From positions 1 through 57,350 of the forward strand of contig JBCCGG010000038.1 of the NCBI GenBank assembly GCA_039029395.1: a stretch of DNA of 57,350 nt, written 5' to 3'. Each line of letters begins with the position of its first letter. Within the stretch, counting starts at the first letter, position 1. This document shows, one piece after another, positions 16,166 to 24,826 of this stretch. The DNA comes from JBCCGG01 sp039029395 (GTDB lineage Bacteria; Pseudomonadota; Alphaproteobacteria; Kiloniellales; JAKSDN01). A program made the position numbers and the translations under genes. The notes beneath the pieces were generated by a model, which saw nothing but the letters and a program-made list of their open reading frames with translations, searched no databases and was not told where the DNA came from.

Positions 16166-16498
16166 ATGTCGGACGATTGGCCGATCGAAATGTCCGTGTC
16201 GGAGTACGATGCTTTGCGCCGCGAGGGCCGGTCCCACTGTCTTTTGGACGTGCGCGAGCCGGCCGAGGTGGCGGCCAGCCGGATCGAGGGCAGCCTGCAC
16301 ATTCCCATGAGAAGCCTGCCGGAGCGGCTGGCGGAACTACCTGACGACCAGCCCATCGTGGTCATGTGTCATCTGGGCGGGCGCAGTCTGCAGGTGGTCC
16401 AGTGGCTGCGCACCCAGGGCCGAGACCAGACCACCAGCCTCGCCGGCGGCATCGCCGCCTGGGCCCAGGAGATCGATCCGAGCGTCGGTGCCGCCTGA
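16166..16498 (+). CDS. single-domain rhodanese-like protein
   Basis: 110 residues forming one rhodanese domain: LLDVREPAEVAASRIEGSLH for the CH2-A type signature and the active-site loop VVMCHLGGRS with Cys 68. Rhodaneses carry persulfide sulfur on that Cys. It lies 22 nt after pcm and belongs to the conserved pcm-rhodanese-tolC block. Confidence 0.9.
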   Translation: MSDDWPIEMSVSEYDALRREGRSHCLLDVREPAEVAASRIEGSLHIPMRSLPERLAELPDDQPIVVMCHLGGRSLQVVQWLRTQGRDQTTSLAGGIAAWAQEIDPSVGAA

Positions 16499-16597
16499 TC
16501 CGGTGGCCCGCCGGGGCGTTGCGAATCGCGGCGTGCCTGGTCTATCACTGACCATAATCACGGAGCAGATTGCCCGGAATCACGGGCTAGGTGTCTT

Positions 16598-16615
16598 TGG
16601 TTAACCATGTTTAAA
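16598..16615. promoter_or_regulatory. palindrome overlapping a CtrA-type half-site before tolC
   Basis: TGGTTAACCA (16598-16607) is a perfect 10-bp palindrome. It contains TTAACCAT (16601-16608), the known CtrA half-site of alphaproteobacteria, followed by a second TTAA at 16611 (spacer 6 instead of the classical 7). It lies about 50 nt before the tolC start. CtrA control is inference. Confidence 0.45.
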
Positions 16616-16659
16616 TGAGCCATCAGGCAAAGTGCCAGGCGTTTCTAGGGAGACCGTTG

Positions 16660-18063
16660 ATGTCGCAGGGGCGAGACAGTCATTGGACGAGCAAAGTGGT
16701 GGCCGTGGGAGGGCTTGTCGCCCTGTCCGTGGCGGCGCAGCCGGCTGGCGCGCAGACCATGGAGGAAACCCTGGCGACCGCCTATAGCTCGAACCCGACG
16801 CTTCTCGCGACCCGCTCGAACCTCAGGGCGACCAACGAAGGCGTGCCCCAGGCGCTCTCCAACTGGCGGCCTCAAGTGATCGTCAATGCCCAGGTTGGCA
16901 AGGCCCGGGTCGACTCCCAAGGCCCCTTCTCGGTTTCGGACCCGCAGAATGTGACGCCGCGCGGCGCCAGCCTCACGGTCAGCCAGTTCCTCTACCGCGG
17001 CGGCCAGACGGTGGCCCAGACCGCGAGCGCCGAGGCCGACGTGCTGGCTGGGCGCGCCCAGCTGCTGTCGTCCGAGCAGAACGTTCTGTTCAACGCGGCG
17101 ACCGCATACCTTAACGTGTGGCGCGACCAATCGATTCTCGAGCTGACGATCAACAACGAGCAGGTTCTCGAGCGCCAACTCGAGGCCTCAAAAGACCGTT
17201 TCGAGGTCGGCGAGATCACCCGCACCGACGTGGCCCAGTCGGAATCCCGTCTGGCCCGGGCGACCGCCGAGCGGATCACCGCCGAGGGCGCGCTGGCGAT
17301 CAGCCGGGCGATCTATCAGGAAGTCGTCGGCGTCTTTCCCCAGATGCTCGACGAGCCGGCGTCGGTCCAGGGCCTGCCCGGCGAGGAGGAGCAGGTGATC
17401 GCCCTGGCGCTGTCCAACAGCCCGGACGTGCTGTCCGCCCAATACAACGAGATTTCGGCCCAGCACCAGGTGCGCGCGACCTTCGGCCAGCTGCTGCCGG
17501 AGCTGCTCCTGCAGGGCGATTTGTCCTATCTGGAAGAGTCTTCCATCGAGGACAGCGACACCTCGACGGCGCGCATCTTGGCGCTCTTGAATGTGCCGCT
17601 CTATCAGCAAGGCGCGGTCTCGAGCCAGGTGCGCGAGAGCAAGCAGATCGCCAACCAGTTCCGCCTGCTGGTCGACGAGGCCCGGCGCAACGCCGAGCAG
17701 GAGGGCATCTCCTCCTGGGAAGACCTCTTGACCGCCCAGGCCCAGATCAAGTCCTTCGAGTCCGAGGTCCAGTCGACCGGCATCGCGCTGGAAGGCGTGC
17801 GCCAGGAAAACCAGGTCGGTGCCCGCACGGTGCTTGACGTGCTTGACGCCGAGCAGGAATTCCTCGACGCGCAGGTCAATCTGGTGCGCGCCAAGCGCGA
17901 CGAGTACGTGGCGCGCTATGCGGTTTTGTCCTCGATCGGCAAGCTAACCGCGTTCGAGCTTAAGCTGCCGGTCGATATCTACGATCCGGACGTCGACTAC
18001 AAGGCCGTGCGGGACAAGTGGTTCGGGCTGGACGCGCCCGGCATCGAATCCGGCACGGAGTAA
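16660..18063 (+). CDS. tolC: TolC family outer-membrane efflux channel protein
   Basis: 467 residues from ATG 16660 (AGGGAG upstream); an in-frame ATG at 16615 lacks a ribosome site and would spoil the signal peptide. The signal peptide ends at PAGA before QTMEETLATAYSSNPTL. The two internally duplicated helical halves are seen, with N-terminal SLTVSQFLYRGGQT and the C-terminal equivalent LNVPLYQQGAVSSQVRESK, plus the GARTVLDVLDAEQEFLDAQ signature. It forms the trimeric exit duct for RND pumps and type I secretion, and the pump and adaptor for it may be those at 3438 and 11393. Confidence 0.93.
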   Translation: MSQGRDSHWTSKVVAVGGLVALSVAAQPAGAQTMEETLATAYSSNPTLLATRSNLRATNEGVPQALSNWRPQVIVNAQVGKARVDSQGPFSVSDPQNVTPRGASLTVSQFLYRGGQTVAQTASAEADVLAGRAQLLSSEQNVLFNAATAYLNVWRDQSILELTINNEQVLERQLEASKDRFEVGEITRTDVAQSESRLARATAERITAEGALAISRAIYQEVVGVFPQMLDEPASVQGLPGEEEQVIALALSNSPDVLSAQYNEISAQHQVRATFGQLLPELLLQGDLSYLEESSIEDSDTSTARILALLNVPLYQQGAVSSQVRESKQIANQFRLLVDEARRNAEQEGISSWEDLLTAQAQIKSFESEVQSTGIALEGVRQENQVGARTVLDVLDAEQEFLDAQVNLVRAKRDEYVARYAVLSSIGKLTAFELKLPVDIYDPDVDYKAVRDKWFGLDAPGIESGTE

Positions 18064-18109
18064 CTCAGAATTTAGGTTTTGACGGTATCAGCCTTCGGAA
18101 TATGGAAGC

Positions 18110-18685
18110 ATGAGCCAAACAAAAGAAGACAATGAACCCTCCATGGAGGAAATCCTCGCCTCCATCCGGAAGATCATCTCGGACGACGAGCCGGAGGGTC
18201 CGCCGCCCGTCGAGATCGGCAGCGAGGACGACGTCCTCGAGCTGACCGAGGCGGTCGAAGTCGAAGAGGACAAGGATAAGGACGCGATCGGCGCACCGGC
18301 CGAAAGCGCGTCTGAGCCAGACACCAAGGTGGAGCCACTGCTCGGCATCCAGTCGAGCCCAGCCAAGAGCGAACGTTCGGAGGATTTGATGGAACCCGCA
18401 CAAAAGCAGGATACGACCCTCGAGACCAGCATGGCCCCCGATGCGGGTCTTTCCAGCACCACGGAGTCGGCCGTGACATCGGCGCTCGCCAGCTTCACCG
18501 GCCAGGTCTCCAAGGAAAAGCAGACCGAGACCGTGCCCGGCGGCGGCGTGACCCTGGAGACTTTGGTGCGCGAAGCGATCGAGCCTCAACTCAAGTCGTG
18601 GATGGACGAGAACCTGGAGAAGGTCGTCGAGCGGGTTGTGCGCGACGAGGTCCGGCGCCTGGCCCGGCGCGCCGAAGACGCCTAA
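18110..18685 (+). CDS. popZ: PopZ-family (DUF2497) polar organising protein
   Basis: 191 residues. The family hallmarks are the N-terminal helix EPSMEEILASIRKIISDDEP (residues about 9-28) and the C-terminal oligomerisation region LETLVREAIEPQLKSW followed by MDENLEKVVERVVRDEVRRL. Between them is an acidic, proline-rich, low-complexity linker typical of PopZ. In Caulobacter the protein forms a polar scaffold that anchors the chromosome origin and signalling proteins. It sits between tolC and valS, the conserved alphaproteobacterial location. Confidence 0.9.
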   Translation: MSQTKEDNEPSMEEILASIRKIISDDEPEGPPPVEIGSEDDVLELTEAVEVEEDKDKDAIGAPAESASEPDTKVEPLLGIQSSPAKSERSEDLMEPAQKQDTTLETSMAPDAGLSSTTESAVTSALASFTGQVSKEKQTETVPGGGVTLETLVREAIEPQLKSWMDENLEKVVERVVRDEVRRLARRAEDA

Positions 18686-18886
18686 GTTTTTTCAAGGATT
18701 GCGGCGGCGGCCCGCTCTCTTTCCCGGCCATCCAGGAAGTGCGTTCGATGATTGGCCAAGGGGGGCGGGCCGCGGCCGTTCTAGCCACAGCGACCGAAAT
18801 GCCGCTTTGAAATTGCCGGCCTCCTTTGCTATCTAGCTTTTTGCTGCATGTGCGAAAAGCTGATCTGAGCGAAGGAAAGGCCAGCG

Positions 18887-21541
18887 ATGCTGGAAAAGAC
18901 GTTCCGACCGGACGAGGTCGAAGCCCGACAGACCGAGCGGTGGGAGAGCTCCGGGGCCTACGCGGCCGATCCGGAATCCAACCACCGGCCTTTCACGATC
19001 ATGATGCCGCCGCCCAACGTCACGGGCAGCCTGCACATCGGCCACGCGCTGACCTTCACCATCCAGGACATCCTGATCCGCTACCGGCGCATGCAGGGCC
19101 GCGACGTGCTGTGGCAGCCGGGCATGGACCATGCCGGAATCGCGACCCAAATGGTGGTCGAGCGGGAGCTGGCCAAGGACAAGATCTCGCGCCGAGATCT
19201 GGGCCGCGAGGCCTTCGTCGAGAAGGTCTGGCAGTGGAAGGAGGAATCCGGCGGCACGATCATGAAGCAGCTGCGCCACCTGGGCGCCTCCGCCGATTGG
19301 CCGCGCGAACGCTTCACCATGGACGAGGGGCTTTCGGCCGCGGTGCGCAAGGTCTTCGTCGATCTCTACAAGCAGGGCCTGATCTACCGGGACAAGCGCC
19401 TGGTCAACTGGGATCCCAAGCTGCACACCGCGATCTCCGACCTGGAGGTCGAGCAGAGGGAGATCAAGGGCCACCTGTGGCACATCCGCTATCCGATTGA
19501 GGGCGAAGAGGGGCGCTTCATCACGGTCGCCACGACCCGGCCCGAAACCATGCTGGCCGACGCCGCGGTCGCGGTGAACCCCGAGGACGAGCGCTATGCG
19601 GATCTGGTCGGCCGCCATGCGGTGCTGCCCCTGGTGGGGCGGCGCCTGCCGATCGTGGCTGACGACTACGTCGACCTGGAGGCCGGCTCGGGCGCTCTGA
19701 AAGTAACCCCGGCCCACGACTTCAACGATTTCGAGATCGGCCGGCGCCACGATCTGGAGCTGATCAACATCTTCGACCAGGACGCCAAGCTGACCGACGC
19801 GGTGCCGGAAAAGTACCGGGGCCTTTCCCGTGAGGACGGGCGCAAGGCCGTGGTCGACGATCTCGAGGAAGCCGGCCTGATCGAGAAGGTCGAGGAGCAC
19901 ACCCATATGGTGCCCCACGGCGACCGGGGCGGCGTGCCGATCGAGCCGTGGTTGACTGACCAGTGGTACGCCGATGCCCAGACCCTGGCCAAGCCGGCGA
20001 TCGAGGCGGTCGAAGACGGCCGCACGGTCTTCGTGCCCAAGCAGTGGGAGAACACCTACTTCGAGTGGATGCGCAACATCCAGCCCTGGTGCATTTCGCG
20101 CCAGCTTTGGTGGGGCCATCAGATTCCCGCCTGGTACGGCCCGGACGGCGAGATCTTCGTTGAGCTGGACGAGGACGCCGCCCAGGCCGCGGCCGAGGCC
20201 CACTACGGCAAGGCGGTGGAGTTGACCCGAGAGTCCGACGTGCTGGATACCTGGTTCTCCTCGGCGCTTTGGCCGTTCTCGACGCTCGGCTGGCCGGAAG
20301 AGACCCCGGAGCTCAAGCGCTACTATCCCGGCGACGTGCTGGTCACCGGCTTCGACATCATCTTTTTCTGGGTCGCTCGCATGATGATGATGGGCATGCA
20401 TTTCATGGGCGAGGTGCCGTTCTCCACGGTCTACATCCACGGCCTGGTGCGCGACAAGCACGGCCAGAAAATGTCCAAGGCCAAGGGCAATGTGATCGAT
20501 CCGCTCGAGCTGATCGGCGAGTACGGCTGCGACGCGGTGCGCTTTACTCTGGCCGCCCTTTCGGTGCCCCAGGGCCGGGACGTGAAGCTCGACGACGAGC
20601 GGATCAAGGGCTACCGCAACTTCGCCACCAAGCTATGGAACGCGACCCGCTATGCCCTGATGAGCGGCGCCAAGCTGGACCCGGACTTTGACCCGGCGGC
20701 CTGCCGCGAGCCGCTCAACCGCTGGATCGTCGGGCGGGTGGCGCAAGTGGCGACCGAACTGGAGGGCAACTTCGAGGCCTACCGCTTCAACGACGTGGCG
20801 GCCGGGCTCTATCACTTTGCCTGGAACGAATTCTGCAGCTCTTATCTGGAGTTCACCAAGCCGATTCTCCAGGCCGGCGACCAGGCGGCCCAAGCCGAGA
20901 CCCGGGCGACCATCGCTTGGGTGCTGGGCCGGATCATGCATCTGCTCCATCCGGTAATGCCCTTCATCACCGAGGAACTGTGGCAGCAGGTCGGCGGCGA
21001 GGGCGCGGACCTCTTGATCGCCTCTTCCTGGCCAACCCCCGATGCCGGGCTGGCCGATCCGGAGATCATGGCCGAGTTCGACTGGGTCGTGCGCCTGATC
21101 GCCGAGGTGCGCGCCGTGCGAGCCGAGACCAATGTTCAGCCGGGCGCCAAGGTCAAGCTGCTGTTCCAGGGGGCCGGCGAAGCCACCAAGGGCTGGATGG
21201 ACCGCAACCGGGAGATCATCATGAACCAGGCCCGCCTTGAGGCGCTCGAGGCGGAGGCCGGAGAGATCCCGTCTGGCTCGGTGCAGATCGTGATCGACGA
21301 AGCGACCGGCTTTATCCCGCTCGCCGAGGTCATTGATTTGGACCAGGAGCGCGGGCGACTGGCCAAGAAGGCGGCCAAACTGGACAGCGATCTCGCCAAG
21401 CTCGACAAGAAGCTGAGCAACCCAAAGTTCCTGGCCAACGCGCCGGCCGAGGTGGTCGCTCAGAACAAGGAGCTGCGCGAAGATTTGGCACAGAAGCGCC
21501 AGAGTCTGGCGGCGGCCTTGGAACGCTTGCCCGCCGCCTGA
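18887..21541 (+). CDS. valS: valine--tRNA ligase
   Basis: 884 residues, full length for ValRS. The class I signature HIGH is at residues 50-53 (PPPNVTGSLHIGHALT) and KMSKA at about 527 (GQKMSKAKGNVIDP). The editing (CP1) domain, the tRNA-binding helical domain, and the C-terminal coiled-coil arm particular to ValRS (LDQERGRLAKKAAKLDSDL) are all present. It charges tRNA-Val in the cytoplasm. A 201-bp spacer separates it from popZ. It is convergent with the Rieske oxygenase. Confidence 0.97.
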   Translation: MLEKTFRPDEVEARQTERWESSGAYAADPESNHRPFTIMMPPPNVTGSLHIGHALTFTIQDILIRYRRMQGRDVLWQPGMDHAGIATQMVVERELAKDKISRRDLGREAFVEKVWQWKEESGGTIMKQLRHLGASADWPRERFTMDEGLSAAVRKVFVDLYKQGLIYRDKRLVNWDPKLHTAISDLEVEQREIKGHLWHIRYPIEGEEGRFITVATTRPETMLADAAVAVNPEDERYADLVGRHAVLPLVGRRLPIVADDYVDLEAGSGALKVTPAHDFNDFEIGRRHDLELINIFDQDAKLTDAVPEKYRGLSREDGRKAVVDDLEEAGLIEKVEEHTHMVPHGDRGGVPIEPWLTDQWYADAQTLAKPAIEAVEDGRTVFVPKQWENTYFEWMRNIQPWCISRQLWWGHQIPAWYGPDGEIFVELDEDAAQAAAEAHYGKAVELTRESDVLDTWFSSALWPFSTLGWPEETPELKRYYPGDVLVTGFDIIFFWVARMMMMGMHFMGEVPFSTVYIHGLVRDKHGQKMSKAKGNVIDPLELIGEYGCDAVRFTLAALSVPQGRDVKLDDERIKGYRNFATKLWNATRYALMSGAKLDPDFDPAACREPLNRWIVGRVAQVATELEGNFEAYRFNDVAAGLYHFAWNEFCSSYLEFTKPILQAGDQAAQAETRATIAWVLGRIMHLLHPVMPFITEELWQQVGGEGADLLIASSWPTPDAGLADPEIMAEFDWVVRLIAEVRAVRAETNVQPGAKVKLLFQGAGEATKGWMDRNREIIMNQARLEALEAEAGEIPSGSVQIVIDEATGFIPLAEVIDLDQERGRLAKKAAKLDSDLAKLDKKLSNPKFLANAPAEVVAQNKELREDLAQKRQSLAAALERLPAA

Positions 21542-21568
21542 TGGGCTGACGAAGATCGACGTTCAGGC

Positions 21569-22726
21569 TCAGCTGGCCGCGGTCTCTCCCATATGCATGA
21601 GATAGAGATCGTGGAAGTGCCGCATCATGGCTTCCGAGAACTCCTGGTTCTCCCAATCGATGATGTACCACCCCTGTTGAAAGCAACGTTGCGACATGCC
21701 TTCTTGAACCGACAGCAGGAACGAGATGTCTTCGGGTTGGAGCACATCGCGGCCCCAGATCATTCGCTTTTCCTGCCGCTCGTGCATGCCGGGATCCGTC
21801 GGCTCGGCGACCTCCAGATTGATGCTTAGTCGGATGGCACGGTCCGTGCTCACGGGGAGCCATTGAAACAGGCTGAGATTCCCGGGGCCGGCAAACTGGG
21901 AAATGCCAACATTCGGGAACAGAAACCAGAAATGCATGTCCATCCCATCATGCTGCGGGTCTAGCGGGTATGCCAGGTTGTCCGCCTTTCCGGACGATGG
22001 AATGAAGTTGTAGGCGTGGTTTTTGTTTAGCGTGTGATACTGATTGGTGATGTCCAGCATGTCGGCAAAGGACAGGTGACCCTGTCGGCAATGCTGGCAT
22101 TCCAGGTAGTTGTCGATCTGGATCTTCCAGTTTGCCGCCACGTCGACCTGGTGGATCACCGTCGCGGAGGTGCTTAGCCTATAGGTCGTCACGTCGGGGC
22201 AAACCTTCAGGATGTGTTCCTCCACGCCGGGCCAAAATTCGGCAATGGGTTCCGCCTCTGGGTCCAGGTTTACAAATACGAAGTCCAGAAGCCGATCGAC
22301 CTGCACGCTGCTGAGGCAAATGGATTCTTTGGTGGGCGCCTCGCTGGAGGTCTCAGCCCGAAGGCTTCTGAGCTTGCCATCCAACGAAAAGCTCCATTGA
22401 TGGTAAGGGCAAACAATCACGCGCTTTTGCCCAGCGCCATCCACCAACCTATGACCACGATGGGGGCAGGTGTTGTAATAAGCCTTGATGTCGCCATCGG
22501 TGTCGCGCACGACGAAGATGTTCTGCCCCATGATCTCGGTCGTCACATAGGCGCCGGGTCCATCCAGCTCGCTGATGTGGCAGGCATACTGCCAGGTCTT
22601 GAAGAACAGCTGCTCCCTTTCCCGTGCCAGTATCTCGTGATCCACATAGTACCTGGCCGGTAAGGCCCGAAGCCGGTCGCTATGCGTGTTTTGGCGAGCG
22701 ATGACTTGGTCTGCTTGGGACGACAT
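21569..22726 (-). CDS. Rieske [2Fe-2S] ring-hydroxylating-type oxygenase, large subunit
   Basis: 385 residues from ATG 22726 (GAGGA upstream). The Rieske cluster ligands are CPHRGH (Cys 87, His 89) and CPYHQW (Cys 106, His 109). The mononuclear iron site begins at DNYLECQHCRQGH. The length and the N-terminal pattern ARYYVDHEILAREREQLFFKTWQYACH resemble alpha subunits of the group that includes aromatic-ring and quaternary-amine (carnitine, glycine betaine, choline) monooxygenases. No reductase partner is adjacent. A divergent GlxA-type regulator like those of quaternary-amine catabolism makes such a substrate plausible, but this is inference. Confidence 0.87.
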   Translation of the reverse strand: MSSQADQVIARQNTHSDRLRALPARYYVDHEILAREREQLFFKTWQYACHISELDGPGAYVTTEIMGQNIFVVRDTDGDIKAYYNTCPHRGHRLVDGAGQKRVIVCPYHQWSFSLDGKLRSLRAETSSEAPTKESICLSSVQVDRLLDFVFVNLDPEAEPIAEFWPGVEEHILKVCPDVTTYRLSTSATVIHQVDVAANWKIQIDNYLECQHCRQGHLSFADMLDITNQYHTLNKNHAYNFIPSSGKADNLAYPLDPQHDGMDMHFWFLFPNVGISQFAGPGNLSLFQWLPVSTDRAIRLSINLEVAEPTDPGMHERQEKRMIWGRDVLQPEDISFLLSVQEGMSQRCFQQGWYIIDWENQEFSEAMMRHFHDLYLMHMGETAAS

Positions 22727-22874
22727 CTTTGGGTCCTCGCGATCTTCCACCTCTTTCTTCGTCAAGCATCACGGGCTTACGCCACCGTGGCTGACGTTAT
22801 CGCCAAAATGATGTCGCATTGGCTGGGTCGTTGAGGTACTGTTTTCGACATAAAAAATATAGAAACAGCCAAAA
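22727..22874. promoter_or_regulatory. divergent promoter region, Rieske oxygenase / GlxA regulator
   Basis: 148 bp between two divergent starts. It holds an AT-rich block (ACATAAAAAATATAG) just upstream of the regulator and a short inverted pair CACGG...CCGTG near 22767-22787. This is the expected place for the regulator's binding site; no consensus was recognised. Confidence 0.4.
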
Positions 22875-23837
22875 ATGTATGACCCCGAGAAGCCTTGCGA
22901 GATCGTCATTCTCGTCGCGCCAAAGTACTCTCAACTGACCTTGGCAGCCCTTGTCGAGCCAATGCGCATGGCCAACACCGTGTCGGACCGTCGGCTATAC
23001 ACCTGGACGCTTTGCAGCGATGGCCGCGACAGGGTCGACTCCAGCAGCGGCTTCACGCTGACCATCGACAAAGATATAGCCGCTATCGAGCAGTGCGATG
23101 CGCTCTTCGTCGTTGCGAGCTATGAGGCACGGCAGTTCGTATCAACGCGTGTTGTCGCCTTCTTGAGGAGGATGGCGCGGCGCGACGCGGTGATCGGCGG
23201 CCTCGATGCGGCTCCCTTCATTTTGGCCGAAGCGGGGCTGCTCGATGGCCACCGGGCGACCACCCATTGGGACGATCTGGACGATTTCCAGGAACGCTAC
23301 CCTCGCATCGACGTCGTGTCGGAGAGATACGTCGTCGACCGAAGGCGCGCCACGACCAGTGGATCGCTGCCTTCGTTCGACTTCACGCTCGACTTCATCC
23401 GCCAGCGCGAGGGACTGGCGCTGGCAATGAACGTATCGGGAAACTTCCTTTACGATCAGGCGCGGCCCGGGTCCGAACCGCAATTCATGATCGCCACCTC
23501 GCGGATCGCGGCGCGACACCCGAAGATCACGAAGGTCATCAAGCTTATGGAGCAAACGCTGCAGGCGCCCTTGCCGATGACGGATCTTGCGGCGTCTGTC
23601 GGCCTCAGCGAACGCTCTCTGTTGCGGCGATTTCGCGAAGCGCTCAATGTAAGCCCGCACACGTATTATCGCGAGCTTCGGCTCGATGTTGGCAGAAGAT
23701 TGCTCGACAATAGCGACCTCAGCGTGACGGAGGTCGCCCTTGCATGCGGCTTCGACTCACGTGCCGCCTTCACGCGCGCATTCAAGGACACGTTCGGCAC
23801 TACACCGCTGACCCACCGGCGGGCCAGTTCCCTGTGA
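22875..23837 (+). CDS. GlxA-family (DJ-1/PfpI + AraC HTH) transcriptional regulator
   Basis: 320 residues. Residues 1-190 form a DJ-1/PfpI-like amidotransferase fold (IVILVAPKYSQLTLAALVEP; ALFVVASYEARQF). Residues about 215-315 hold two AraC helix-turn-helix motifs (MTDLAASVGLSERSLLRRF; SVTEVALACGFDSRAAFTRAF). This is the architecture of GbdR/CdhR-type activators that sense carnitine, betaine or related compounds. It is divergent from the Rieske oxygenase and is its likely activator. Its codon use is less GC-rich than the core genes around it. Confidence 0.9.
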   Translation: MYDPEKPCEIVILVAPKYSQLTLAALVEPMRMANTVSDRRLYTWTLCSDGRDRVDSSSGFTLTIDKDIAAIEQCDALFVVASYEARQFVSTRVVAFLRRMARRDAVIGGLDAAPFILAEAGLLDGHRATTHWDDLDDFQERYPRIDVVSERYVVDRRRATTSGSLPSFDFTLDFIRQREGLALAMNVSGNFLYDQARPGSEPQFMIATSRIAARHPKITKVIKLMEQTLQAPLPMTDLAASVGLSERSLLRRFREALNVSPHTYYRELRLDVGRRLLDNSDLSVTEVALACGFDSRAAFTRAFKDTFGTTPLTHRRASSL

Positions 23838-23845
23838 TCTCGATT

Positions 23846-24676
23846 CTACCGTTTGACCATGACGATCTCAGCATAACTGGACGGCGCGCGCAGTGTTCCA
23901 TCCTTTGCCTGATTGAGTTCGTTGGCAATCGCGAGAATGTCATCGGCCAGGGCACTTTCGCCCCCTTCACCGACATGCTCGAAAGCCTTGCGCATCAACC
24001 CGTAGTTCTGCCGAAAGTACGTGAGAAAGTGCTGTGGTGACCTGTAACGGAAGTTGAAACTCTTCCATCTAATCTCGATCGATGCACAGTCCGTCCCGAA
24101 GTGTTGTTGCAGCCATTCTTCGCGGCCCCAGTTCTGGGGAGATTGAAAATCCGATGATGCCGACATATGCCGGCCGATCGTCGCGCAGACCCGACCGACG
24201 AATCCTGAGGGCGTCCAGCAGGCCAAGGCGATCTTGCCGCCAGGTTTGCAAACCCGGATCACTTCCGAGGCTGCCGATGCCTGGCCCGGTGCGAACATCA
24301 CACCAAAGGTCGAGATAACACCGTCGAAAGACTCATCCGAGTACTGCAGGTTCTGCGCATCCGCCACCTCGAACTTGATCTCCAGATCTTCCGCCTCTGC
24401 GCGTTTCCGTCCCTTCTCCAGCATCTCTGGAACATAGTCTGTCGAGGTTACGAGGCAGAAGCGGCGCGCCAGGGCCAGAGAAGCGTTGCCGTTGCCCGCT
24501 GCTACATCGAGAACCCTTGAGTTGGGTTTGAAATCGGCCGCCTCGGCAAGTTCCTCTCCGGTGATCTGCAGGGTTACGCCGATCTTGGCATAGTCTGCCG
24601 CAGACCATGTGGTGCTCAGTTTTCGGTTCCAAGTCTCATACTTGGACTGCAATTCGGCTTCAGCAGTTGTGCTCAT
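23846..24676 (-). CDS. class I SAM-dependent methyltransferase (UbiE-like)
   Basis: 276 residues. Motif I is SRVLDVAAGNGNASLALAR (about 53-71); then DYVPEMLEKGRKRAE, the acidic loop FEVADAQNLQYSDESFDGV and VCKPGGKIALACW. The pattern is that of the UbiE/COQ5-like class that methylates small molecules. It is convergent with the GlxA regulator, with 8 bp between stops. The substrate is unknown. The lower-GC codon use matches the regulator, suggesting the oxygenase, regulator and methyltransferase may have a common, accessory origin. Confidence 0.82.
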   Translation of the reverse strand: MSTTAEAELQSKYETWNRKLSTTWSAADYAKIGVTLQITGEELAEAADFKPNSRVLDVAAGNGNASLALARRFCLVTSTDYVPEMLEKGRKRAEAEDLEIKFEVADAQNLQYSDESFDGVISTFGVMFAPGQASAASEVIRVCKPGGKIALACWTPSGFVGRVCATIGRHMSASSDFQSPQNWGREEWLQQHFGTDCASIEIRWKSFNFRYRSPQHFLTYFRQNYGLMRKAFEHVGEGGESALADDILAIANELNQAKDGTLRAPSSYAEIVMVKR

Positions 24677-24826
24677 CGTTTTTCCTCAAAACGGACAATG
24701 GTCGCCGTCAACGCCATACAGGGATGCTACCACAATGAAGGCCCAGTTGTAGGAAGGCCGCCATGGCCAGCTTGATGTCGAGAAACGTGAACAGAGTGGA
24801 CATGTTGGTTTAGCACTCAGAAGGAC

